Assembly (NCBI GenBank): GCA_902539825.1
Contig: CACBMH010000009.1
Span: forward strand, 1 to 36,945
Length of the DNA: 36,945 bases
DNA from: an uncultured Alphaproteobacteria bacterium
Lineage (GTDB): Bacteria; Pseudomonadota; Alphaproteobacteria; HIMB59; GCA-002718135
Direction of reading: 5' to 3'
The translations under genes were made by a program, and so were the position numbers. Shown piece after piece: positions 18,874 through 27,269 of this stretch (positions are counted from its first letter, which is position 1; each line of letters begins with the position of its first letter). The notes beneath the pieces were generated by a model, which ran no database searches, was not told the DNA's origin, and saw nothing but the letters and a program-made list of their open reading frames with translations.

Positions 18874-19977
18874 TTAGTTACCCATCCAAGCAGCATAACG
18901 CTCATTAATTTCTGCACCGTAATCTGACCACCATTGTGGATCACTTACGATTGAAACTTTTAAACGTTCTGGTGTGTTAGGCATGTGAGGCATGATATCA
19001 ACACCTCCTGGTCCCCAAGGCTCATTGTTTTCAATGATTGGAATACCAGATGCTCTCATTGGTCCATATGTAATATATTTAGCTTGTTCAGCTTGTGCTT
19101 CAGGAGTTGAAGCATGCATCATAAAGTCAATAGCTGCATCTCTGTTAGGAGCTCCAGCGGTTAGACAAAGATACTCTTGGTCTAAAACCTGACCTTCCCA
19201 AATATACTCAAAGTTTTCACCTTCAGCTAAGTTTGCTGCACCTACACGACCGTTATATGCGATAGCCATGATAACCTCACCACTTTTTACTAACTCAAGT
19301 GGTTGTGAACCAGCAGACCAGAAAACAACATCGTCCTTAATTCTGTCCATAACTTCAAATGCTCTATCAATAGCACCTGTTTGGTTAGCTAAAACTGTTG
19401 GTACTGCATTTGGTTTAACACCATCTGCTACCATAGCTTTTTCTATAATACCTGTTGCCCAAGTATGAATACCTCTTTTACCAGGGAATTTTTCTGTATC
19501 AAAGAAGTCTGCCATGCTGTCAGGCTTTTCACCAGGGAATGCGTCAGGATCATAGAATACAACATATGTCCAAAAGATTTGTGGTACACAACAGTCCCAA
19601 CCAGAATGGTATTCAAGACCATTATTTTCCATATCTTCTGCAATCGACTCACCATCAGGACCAGGAACACCTAAAGTAGCAATTTCACTTGAAATATCTT
19701 CAAATAATCCTTCATCACATCCAGTTATTGCATCAGATGGTAAAACATCTACTAAATCCCAAGTAACACTTCCACTTTCTACTTGAGCTCTTACTTCACC
19801 TAAACCTCCGTTGTAGTTTTCAAAGACAATTGAGCTAGGATCAGAATATGTATCAGCATAAGCTTTTTGTTGACTTTCTGTATAAGCACCACCCCATGAA
19901 GCAACAGTTACAGCGCTAGCTGCAAAAGGAGCAAAGACAAGTGACACAAATAAGAAGGCTTTTAAAAATTTAGACAT
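18874..19977 (-). CDS. potD: ABC transporter periplasmic binding protein, PotD/PotF family
   Basis: Sec-type signal MSKFLKAFLFVSLVFAPFAASA; VTVASWGGAYTESQQKAYADTY; DLVDVLPSDA; strong AGGAGG RBS upstream. Confidence 0.85.
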   Translation of the reverse strand: MSKFLKAFLFVSLVFAPFAASAVTVASWGGAYTESQQKAYADTYSDPSSIVFENYNGGLGEVRAQVESGSVTWDLVDVLPSDAITGCDEGLFEDISSEIATLGVPGPDGESIAEDMENNGLEYHSGWDCCVPQIFWTYVVFYDPDAFPGEKPDSMADFFDTEKFPGKRGIHTWATGIIEKAMVADGVKPNAVPTVLANQTGAIDRAFEVMDRIKDDVVFWSAGSQPLELVKSGEVIMAIAYNGRVGAANLAEGENFEYIWEGQVLDQEYLCLTAGAPNRDAAIDFMMHASTPEAQAEQAKYITYGPMRASGIPIIENNEPWGPGGVDIMPHMPNTPERLKVSIVSDPQWWSDYGAEINERYAAWMGN

Positions 19978-20108
19978 ATATATCCTCCTATTTTTAGTTA
20001 TTTAATCTTAAGATTATGTCCGTAATGATTAAGTAATAACATGTCGTGAAATGAAAAAAAAGGGGTAAAAGTAAAAAATTTTGGCTAAATATAAAGAAAA
20101 AAGTATAA

Positions 20109-21197
20109 TTACAGATCTAATGCTCGGACATCTTCAGAATTCCAGCTTAATTTAAGTTCGTCACCTTCTTTATGATTAAAACTTCCTTCATTTGGAACCT
20201 TAACTATAAACTCATTATTACCACAAACATCAAGTCTAGCTCTGATGTGATCTCCTAGGTAAATTAGTTCTTCAATTTTACCTGAAAAATTATTGGAGTC
20301 AGATGTTGAGTTATCGATTGAAACACGTTCTGGTCTTATGGATAGTTGAGTTTTTTCTCCAACTTCATTAACATTAATTTTTAATGCTTTCACCATTCCA
20401 AAACCACCATCCAATTCAACAGTACATGATGATCCATTCACTTCCCTAACAACACCATTAAGTGTATTATTTTCACCAATAAATTTTGCAACAAAAGAAT
20501 TTTCAGGTTTTTCATACAAGATATCAGGTGTAGATAATTGTTGTACAACTCCATCATTGAATACTGCAATTCTATTGGACATTGTTAATGCTTCACTTTG
20601 GTCATGAGTAACATAGACAACTGTTATGCCAATCCTATCATGAATATGTTTTATTTCGTATTGCATCTGTTCACGTAAATTCTTATCAAGCGCGCCTAAA
20701 GGCTCATCCATTAATACTAGGCGAGGTTCAAATACCAGTGCTCTAGCCAAAGCGACTCTTTGCTGTTGTCCACCAGATAGTTGAGCTGGAAATCTTGTAC
20801 CAAAATTACCTAACTCAACCATATCAAGTGCTTTCTGCACTTTTTCTTTAATATCTGCTTTTGAAATTTTTCTCACTTCTAGTGGAAATGACAAATTTTC
20901 CGCAACAGTCATGTGAGGAAATAAAGCATAGTTTTGAAATACCATTCCTATTTCTCTTTCATAGGGAGGAATTTTACTAATTGGTTTAGTATCTAAAAAT
21001 ATTTCACCATTTGTAGGAGTTTCAAAACCAGCTAACATCATTAAAGTTGTTGTTTTACCTGATCCAGACGGACCCAACATTGTTACAAATTCACCCTTAG
21101 CAATGTCTAAGTTCAAGTTTTTTACTACTAGTACTTCTCCATCATAACTTTTATCGATCTTTTCAAATTTAACAAAACTTTTAGATGTGTCATTCAT
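20109..21197 (-). CDS. potA: ABC transporter ATP-binding protein, PotA family
   Basis: Walker A GPSGSGKTT, LSGGQQQRVALARAL signature, LVLMDEPLGALD Walker B, C-terminal TOBE-like region. Start ATG 21197 (MNDTSKS) preferred over 21239. Confidence 0.9.
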   Translation of the reverse strand: MNDTSKSFVKFEKIDKSYDGEVLVVKNLNLDIAKGEFVTMLGPSGSGKTTTLMMLAGFETPTNGEIFLDTKPISKIPPYEREIGMVFQNYALFPHMTVAENLSFPLEVRKISKADIKEKVQKALDMVELGNFGTRFPAQLSGGQQQRVALARALVFEPRLVLMDEPLGALDKNLREQMQYEIKHIHDRIGITVVYVTHDQSEALTMSNRIAVFNDGVVQQLSTPDILYEKPENSFVAKFIGENNTLNGVVREVNGSSCTVELDGGFGMVKALKINVNEVGEKTQLSIRPERVSIDNSTSDSNNFSGKIEELIYLGDHIRARLDVCGNNEFIVKVPNEGSFNHKEGDELKLSWNSEDVRALDL

Positions 21198-21262
21198 AAT
21201 ATATTTTGTAATGAAGCTTGAATAACTGCATGAAAACAAATAGTCAAAAGTTAATTTAAAAA

Positions 21263-22126
21263 ATGTTCATATTTGGAGTTATTTTTGCTTTAGTTGCTGG
21301 AATTTTATTTGGCTTAATTGGCCCTACTACAAAAATGGCTTATAATTCCGGCGCCTCTGTAGCATTAACTATTTTTTTACGTTACGCAGTAGCCTCGATA
21401 ATTATATTACCTTTTATCCCTTATCAAAAGAACCTATTAGAAATTTTTAAAAAGAACCTAAAATACTTTTTATCTATATCAGCTGGTTCTATATTATTAA
21501 CACTTGGGTTATTGACTTCAGTTATATTTATTGAAGTTAGTTTAACAATTCTTATTTTTTGCCTCTATCCAATATATGTTCTTTTATTTTCTATTATTAT
21601 CGATAAAGAAAAAATTTCACTAATTGTAAAGATTCTCTTTTTTGTAACATTTTTAGGAATTGTTTTAGTTATAGGACCATCTTTTAAAGTCATAAATATA
21701 ATAGGTATTCTTTTAGCTTTTCTTGCTTCACTTGGATCTACTAGTATGATTATAGTAAATCAAAAAATGTCTATTAAAGGTATTTCACCAATACCAATTA
21801 ATATCTTTATAAATGTTTTTAATACTATTTTCTTCTTTGTAATATTAAAAATATTTTTTTCTTTAAATTTTAATTTTGATTTCAATATTTATCTTTTAAT
21901 TTTAATTCCTTCCGTATGTTATAGCTTTGCACTTTTGTCACAATTAATTGCTATCCCCAAGATTGGAAAATCATATACTGCTTTATTTTTGTATTTAGAA
22001 CCAGTGGTGGGTGTTCTTGGGGCTGTTTTTTTATTAAAAGAAAATTTAGAAACTTATCAAATGATTGGTGCTTCGATTGTAATAATAAGTTTACTATCAG
22101 CTTCTTTTATTAGTAGTAGAAACTAA
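21263..22126 (+). CDS. EamA/DMT family transporter
   Basis: About 10 TM segments in two repeats; C-terminal LEPVVGVLGAVFLLKENLETYQMIGASIVI typical of EamA. Confidence 0.85.
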   Translation: MFIFGVIFALVAGILFGLIGPTTKMAYNSGASVALTIFLRYAVASIIILPFIPYQKNLLEIFKKNLKYFLSISAGSILLTLGLLTSVIFIEVSLTILIFCLYPIYVLLFSIIIDKEKISLIVKILFFVTFLGIVLVIGPSFKVINIIGILLAFLASLGSTSMIIVNQKMSIKGISPIPINIFINVFNTIFFFVILKIFFSLNFNFDFNIYLLILIPSVCYSFALLSQLIAIPKIGKSYTALFLYLEPVVGVLGAVFLLKENLETYQMIGASIVIISLLSASFISSRN

Positions 22127-23109
22127 AATTGGTTTTTCATGAAGTTAAACCAATTCTGACCTATTATTTTTGTAGAAACTTTTTCTGGAATATTATTTTC
22201 ACACATTAAATAAAATAAATTATTTAAGTCACTTGGTTGCTTATACCAACTTGGTAACTTAGGCCATTTTGGATTTTTATCTTTAGATTCTCCATAGTCG
22301 ATATTTTTGGTCCACTTTCCATTTCTCATCCACATAACTACATCATCAGACCAATTTAAACAAAGATCAGACCCTATTCCAATATTGTCTTCACCAATTA
22401 GGTTTACTAACTCCTTAATCATTTCACAAAAATCTTCTATGGTACAATCACCTAAATTTTTAAGATGGTAAGGATATAAACTTAACGCAATAAAACCATT
22501 TTTTTTAACAAGTTTTTGTAAAATATCAGTATCAATGTTTCTTTTAGATTTATGAAAGAAATTTGGGTTAGCATGAGAAATTGCCACAGGTTTATTTGAG
22601 ACTTCAATAGCATCAAGGCAAGTTTGCTTTCCTGCATGACTTAAATCTACAATCATGCCAAGTCTATTCATTTCTTCAATAACAGCTTTTCCAAATCGTG
22701 AAACACCTGAGTCTTTAGGTTCAAAACATCCACCAGCAAGTGGGGTTTGATTATTATAGGTGAGTTGCATAAATCTCACACCTGCTTCAAAAAATTTTTC
22801 AATTAAAAATATATCATTCGCAATAGGAGCAGAATTTTGAAAACCAAAAATAATTGCAACTTTATTATTGTTTTTAGCATCCAAAATATCTTCAGTAGTT
22901 TTTGCGTGAGCAATAATATCGTTATGCTCTTTAAAAAGACGGTGCCAATAATTTATTTTTTCAAAAGACTCTTCAGTATTTTCCCAATACACTAATGTCG
23001 CATGAATTGCAGTTAATCCAGCTTGGTGGGCATTTTCAAATAATTCCCTATTCCAGTTACAATATTCCAATCCATCAATTAGAAGTATATCTTCACTTAT
23101 TTTTGACAT
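22123..23109 (-). CDS. membrane-dipeptidase (renal dipeptidase, M19) family protein, divergent
   Basis: EAGVRFMQLTYNNQ, DLSHAGKQTCLDAIE, PVAISHANP, IGIGSDL. Canonical DGHxD, E and H positions substituted (see findings). Confidence 0.8.
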   Translation of the reverse strand: MSKISEDILLIDGLEYCNWNRELFENAHQAGLTAIHATLVYWENTEESFEKINYWHRLFKEHNDIIAHAKTTEDILDAKNNNKVAIIFGFQNSAPIANDIFLIEKFFEAGVRFMQLTYNNQTPLAGGCFEPKDSGVSRFGKAVIEEMNRLGMIVDLSHAGKQTCLDAIEVSNKPVAISHANPNFFHKSKRNIDTDILQKLVKKNGFIALSLYPYHLKNLGDCTIEDFCEMIKELVNLIGEDNIGIGSDLCLNWSDDVVMWMRNGKWTKNIDYGESKDKNPKWPKLPSWYKQPSDLNNLFYLMCENNIPEKVSTKIIGQNWFNFMKNQF

Positions 23110-23163
23110 AGATTAATACTTCTATTAATGAAAAAACCAAAATTAACTATAGATATTTAATAA

Positions 23164-24828
23164 ATGTTACAAAAATTAAGAAAAAACGATAACTACATGA
23201 AACTATCAAGAATGGGTTCACGCTATCCTTCTCGCCTTAGTTTTTCTAGAAGTATGTTAAGAAGATTGATCAACGACAACTGGGAAATACACAAGTCAAA
23301 ATTTGATTTAGATAAATATGGTTTCGGCACTGTTGTTTATGAAATAATTATTAATAAGCAAACTTATTCACTTGTATGTTTCTCTGCTTTTCTAGATGAT
23401 AAGGATAGAAGTGATAGAGTTATCGCTAGTAAATGGGATACAGCCTATACGTTACATGTAGGTAAATTATCTGATCAAGATCTAAATAGATTAAAAAAAA
23501 CAATTCCTCTTCAAGAATCAGGTCGTAATTCTCCAGACGAGTTAATTCTTAGCAGAGCAAATAAAAGTGTAAGATTGTTTCAGTATGTTGTCGATTGTCT
23601 TTCAAATGGTAATCAGCCAGATATTTATGAAATAAATAAAGTTGGGTATTTGCTGAGAACTACTGCTGTCTATGGTAGTGGTAAATTTGGATTATCAGAT
23701 TTTACTAACACAAAAAATACAACTGTTTTCAATCAACCCTTTAGAGCAGAAATGTTATCAGTTTATTTAATTAGAGAATTTAGTATCGAATTAGTTGAGC
23801 ATGTTGCAAGGCAAATTAATCCAAAAAAAGCAGTAAAGTTAGATAGAAAAATTAAACAACATTTAGGTATTGGTAATTCAACAGGTTTAGGTATGGCACC
23901 TTTTATCATTAAACATCCAAAGTTGATTAATAAGTGGATGAAACAGTACACAAAGACATTAGAAGAAATTTCTCAAATTGAGTTAGATAGTATAATTTTC
24001 GAAAAATATAAAAAACTGTTGAATAAAGCTCTTAATTATCTTGAGGAAGTAAACACAAGTGATGAATTCCAAATTAATAAAAATAAATTCACTACTGAAG
24101 ATTTAAAAAAATATATTTTCTATATTAATAACTTAGATCTTTCTCAAAAATTTAAATGGTTAGATATTCTAGATTATTGTGATTCAAATTTTAATAACGA
24201 TACTCAAGAAATTGCAAGAGTACAACTAATTGAATTGTATCCTCAAATATCAGAAGAGTTAGCAGAAGATATGGCAGATGAGGAGATAATGGAAATTGAT
24301 GGAAATCAATCTATCGGAGATATAAAACAAATAATCAATGATAAATATTCTTGGATAAAAGATATTGATTTTAATAACAAAGATAGCAATTATTTATTTT
24401 GGTATGTTTCAGCAGCAAAGTTAGAACCTAGGCTGGGTGAAAGATATAATGAGCAAGGAAGTGAATTGGAACAAAATTTAGGAATTGCAAAAATGGTCAG
24501 TGACTTATTTAAGCAAATAAAAAATGTAGATGAAAATCAATTAATTTGTGAATTTTTATTAACACATCCTCAATACAGAGGAATTGTTAAAAGAATACAG
24601 TCTTTAAAAAATTATCCTTATTCGGAAGTTCAAGATAATGTTCTCGATAAAAAAACAATACCAATTGATATGTTAAGATTTAAATTATCTTTTTTTGGTG
24701 CCAATCGATATGATCCTAAGTCAGATAGATGGTTAAGAGTAAGTTTTTTTTCTGGAGCTCCTTATTTATCAGATCTAAATAATAAAAATGTTGATGAATG
24801 GGGTTTTGCAACAATGAATTCATATTAA
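23164..24828 (+). CDS. conserved protein of unknown function (partner of DUF3726-like protein)
   Basis: 554-aa ORF, no signal peptide or TM segment seen; LSRMGSRYPSRLSFSRSMLRRL, LSRANKSVRLFQYVVD, GYLLRTTAVYGSGKFGLSDF, GIGNSTGLGMAPFIIKHP. Start may be ATG 23197 (MKLSRMGSRYPSR). Confidence 0.85.
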   Translation: MLQKLRKNDNYMKLSRMGSRYPSRLSFSRSMLRRLINDNWEIHKSKFDLDKYGFGTVVYEIIINKQTYSLVCFSAFLDDKDRSDRVIASKWDTAYTLHVGKLSDQDLNRLKKTIPLQESGRNSPDELILSRANKSVRLFQYVVDCLSNGNQPDIYEINKVGYLLRTTAVYGSGKFGLSDFTNTKNTTVFNQPFRAEMLSVYLIREFSIELVEHVARQINPKKAVKLDRKIKQHLGIGNSTGLGMAPFIIKHPKLINKWMKQYTKTLEEISQIELDSIIFEKYKKLLNKALNYLEEVNTSDEFQINKNKFTTEDLKKYIFYINNLDLSQKFKWLDILDYCDSNFNNDTQEIARVQLIELYPQISEELAEDMADEEIMEIDGNQSIGDIKQIINDKYSWIKDIDFNNKDSNYLFWYVSAAKLEPRLGERYNEQGSELEQNLGIAKMVSDLFKQIKNVDENQLICEFLLTHPQYRGIVKRIQSLKNYPYSEVQDNVLDKKTIPIDMLRFKLSFFGANRYDPKSDRWLRVSFFSGAPYLSDLNNKNVDEWGFATMNSY

Positions 24829-24833
24829 TATCT

Positions 24834-25514
24834 GTGAGTTACTCTTATTATGAAGTCTACACTAATTCACAGCGAGCTTTTTCAGGATTAGGGTTCACTT
24901 ATGGATCAGATGAAGACGCTGCATTTATTACAACTTGGCTTGAAATACTTGGTTTAGACGGAATCAAATTATTAACATTAAAAATCAAAGAATTAGATAA
25001 CACTTTTAATGCTTGCATAGATCCATCAAATATAAATGATGAGTTTGATTGTAAAAATAAGTCTTCATTGATGATAGGGCCAGGATTAATTGATTATTTG
25101 ATATCAAAAGTAGATAAAAAAGAAAATTTAAAATTAACTATAAATAATTGCAATGATCCCATATTCCTAATACCTTTGCTTTATAAGTATGCAAAAAAAA
25201 ATATCAATTCACAGTTTTTGTTAGATCAAAAAGTTGATGCACAAATAACAAATAAAAATATTAGCATTAATAGAGATATTATCTCTACAAATTATCAAAG
25301 AAATTTTGATCTTTTACTTACAAAAAATATTTTAAATGAACAAAAGTTAGATATTAATATTCCATCATCAAATATAAATAATTTGCTATCTGAAGGCATA
25401 AATCCTGATAAAAAATCTTGGGATCAAATATCTAAGATAGCTTTTAGAACTTTTGTACCTGAGTCCGAGGAATCTAGAGCGAAAGGTGCTGGAGGTGGTG
25501 ATGCAAATGATTAA
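24834..25514 (+). CDS. DUF3726-like protein
   Basis: VSYSYYEVYTNSQRAFSGLGFTYGSDEDAAFITTWLEILGLDG N-terminus and AFRTFVPESEESRAKGAGGGDAND C-terminus match my recollection of DUF3726 proteins. Track start 24798 overlaps the upstream gene; GTG 24834 is 5 nt past its stop. Confidence 0.75.
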   Translation: MSYSYYEVYTNSQRAFSGLGFTYGSDEDAAFITTWLEILGLDGIKLLTLKIKELDNTFNACIDPSNINDEFDCKNKSSLMIGPGLIDYLISKVDKKENLKLTINNCNDPIFLIPLLYKYAKKNINSQFLLDQKVDAQITNKNISINRDIISTNYQRNFDLLLTKNILNEQKLDINIPSSNINNLLSEGINPDKKSWDQISKIAFRTFVPESEESRAKGAGGGDAND

Positions 25515-26686
25515 TTTACTAAATGCAAATCTCTTGGGACTTGAGTAAGTAACTCATAACCTGATTCTGTTACTCTAACTGACTCACTTAGTTCTAATCC
25601 CCACGTATCCATCCACATTCCACACATAAGATGAAAAGTAACATTAGGTTCTAAAAGTGTCTTTTCATTTTTCCGGATACTAAGTGTGTGTTCTCCCCAA
25701 TCAGGAGGATAACCAATACCAATTGAGTAACCAGCTCTTGACTCTTTTTCTAATCCATATTTTTCTAATACTGACCAAAAAGCAACTGCAACATTATGAC
25801 AACTATTTCCTGGGTTTGTTTGTTCTAAAGCTTTCTCAATACCTTCATTTGTTATTTTTAATGTATCCGATATCTTTGGATCAGGTTTACCAACATACAC
25901 AGTTCTGGATAAGGCACAGTGATAACGATGTTTCACACCACCTAATTCAATAATTGTTCCTTCATTATTTTCAAATTTTTTATCACTAGGAGTTAAGTGT
26001 GATGCTGATGCTGATCTCCCACTTGCAAGTATTATACCTAAACCTGAATATTCTCCTCCAATTTGTGTTGAATCATTTCCAGCAATGAGAGTATTTTGAA
26101 TTTTTCCTGCAACTGTACTTTGTTTTACACCTTCTTTTATTGAATCAAATGCTGTTGTCATTCCTGCTTTCACAAGTGTGCCAGCATCTTTCATAAATTT
26201 TATTTCATTTTCAGATTTTACATATCTAACCCAATTAATTAGAAGATGTGCATTAATAAATTTAGCATTCTTTAAATTATCTTTTAATCTCCTATGATTT
26301 TCTGCAGTATAGTAATAGCTATCCATTTCGACGCCAATATTTTTACTTGACCAATTTTTGTCTTTAAATAATTTAACTATATAATCATATGGATGTAATG
26401 GTGGTGATTGAATAAGTTGCTCAGGATAACCAAATATATTTTCTTCATTTAAAAAAGTTGTAATCCTTGCACCATTCGAATCTTGCTTTCTTCCAAACCA
26501 AAATGGTTGATCTTCATCTATAGAAATTATTACTCCTTGTGGAACATAAAATGACCATCCATCATAGCCAGTTAGATAGTTCATATTAGAGGGATCAGTA
26601 GTTAATAGAATATCAACACCTCTTTTATTCATAGACTGTTTTACTTTTGCAATTCTTGAATTAAATTCTTCTTGTGAAAAAATCAT
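25511..26686 (-). CDS. M24-family hydrolase, ectoine hydrolase (DoeA/EutD)-like
   Basis: NYLTGYDGWSFYVPQGVI, GRKQDSNGARITTF, SYYYTAENHRRL, WVRYVKSENEIKFM, GYPPDWGEHTLSIR, MCGMWMDTWGLELSESVRVTESG. Confidence 0.75.
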   Translation of the reverse strand: MIFSQEEFNSRIAKVKQSMNKRGVDILLTTDPSNMNYLTGYDGWSFYVPQGVIISIDEDQPFWFGRKQDSNGARITTFLNEENIFGYPEQLIQSPPLHPYDYIVKLFKDKNWSSKNIGVEMDSYYYTAENHRRLKDNLKNAKFINAHLLINWVRYVKSENEIKFMKDAGTLVKAGMTTAFDSIKEGVKQSTVAGKIQNTLIAGNDSTQIGGEYSGLGIILASGRSASASHLTPSDKKFENNEGTIIELGGVKHRYHCALSRTVYVGKPDPKISDTLKITNEGIEKALEQTNPGNSCHNVAVAFWSVLEKYGLEKESRAGYSIGIGYPPDWGEHTLSIRKNEKTLLEPNVTFHLMCGMWMDTWGLELSESVRVTESGYELLTQVPRDLHLVN

Positions 26687-26705
26687 AATTTTTTAGATAA
26701 TCTCT

Positions 26706-27269
26706 TTATCTCTCTAATACTTCATATCCAAACTGATCTGCTGTTTCAAGAAGGATCTCCCAAATTGATAAGGCAAAACCTCTTGGCATATATAGACAGT
26801 AATTATTAGAGGATATTTTAAATAACTTAACACTGACATGATGAATGGCTGTGCTAGCAGAAGATAGATCTGGAAAATTCCTAGCTCTTAAATCAATTGG
26901 AAGATGTCTATTTAAAAATAATGATGAATTATCTCCTGTAATTTCAATACCTGTGAAAGCATGAGACATGTCTAAAATTGTTGCGATTTCCTCACTTATT
27001 TCAATTTTTTTATTAAATAGCCACCATTTTAAAGGTTCCATTCTCCATAATGATTTATTTTCAAAAATTATACCTTTATTAAAACTAGGAATATTTTTAA
27101 TTTTTAGTTCTTTTGATAGTAAATTATTCATTTCATCAATTTTGTCAGGCCAACAAGCAACTTGCAAAATTTCTAAACTTTTTAATTCTTTAAATGTTAG
27201 AGATTGTTTCTCGTTTGATGAATATTTTCCAACCTTATAATTTGTTTCTAGTGCAGAATATCTATGCAT
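26706..27269 (-). CDS. soxG: sarcosine oxidase gamma subunit family protein
   Basis: 187 aa from ATG 27269 (MHRYSALETN), overlapping the soxA stop; position in soxBDAG order; DLRARNFP and HHVSVKLF segments. Confidence 0.82.
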   Translation of the reverse strand: MHRYSALETNYKVGKYSSNEKQSLTFKELKSLEILQVACWPDKIDEMNNLLSKELKIKNIPSFNKGIIFENKSLWRMEPLKWWLFNKKIEISEEIATILDMSHAFTGIEITGDNSSLFLNRHLPIDLRARNFPDLSSASTAIHHVSVKLFKISSNNYCLYMPRGFALSIWEILLETADQFGYEVLER

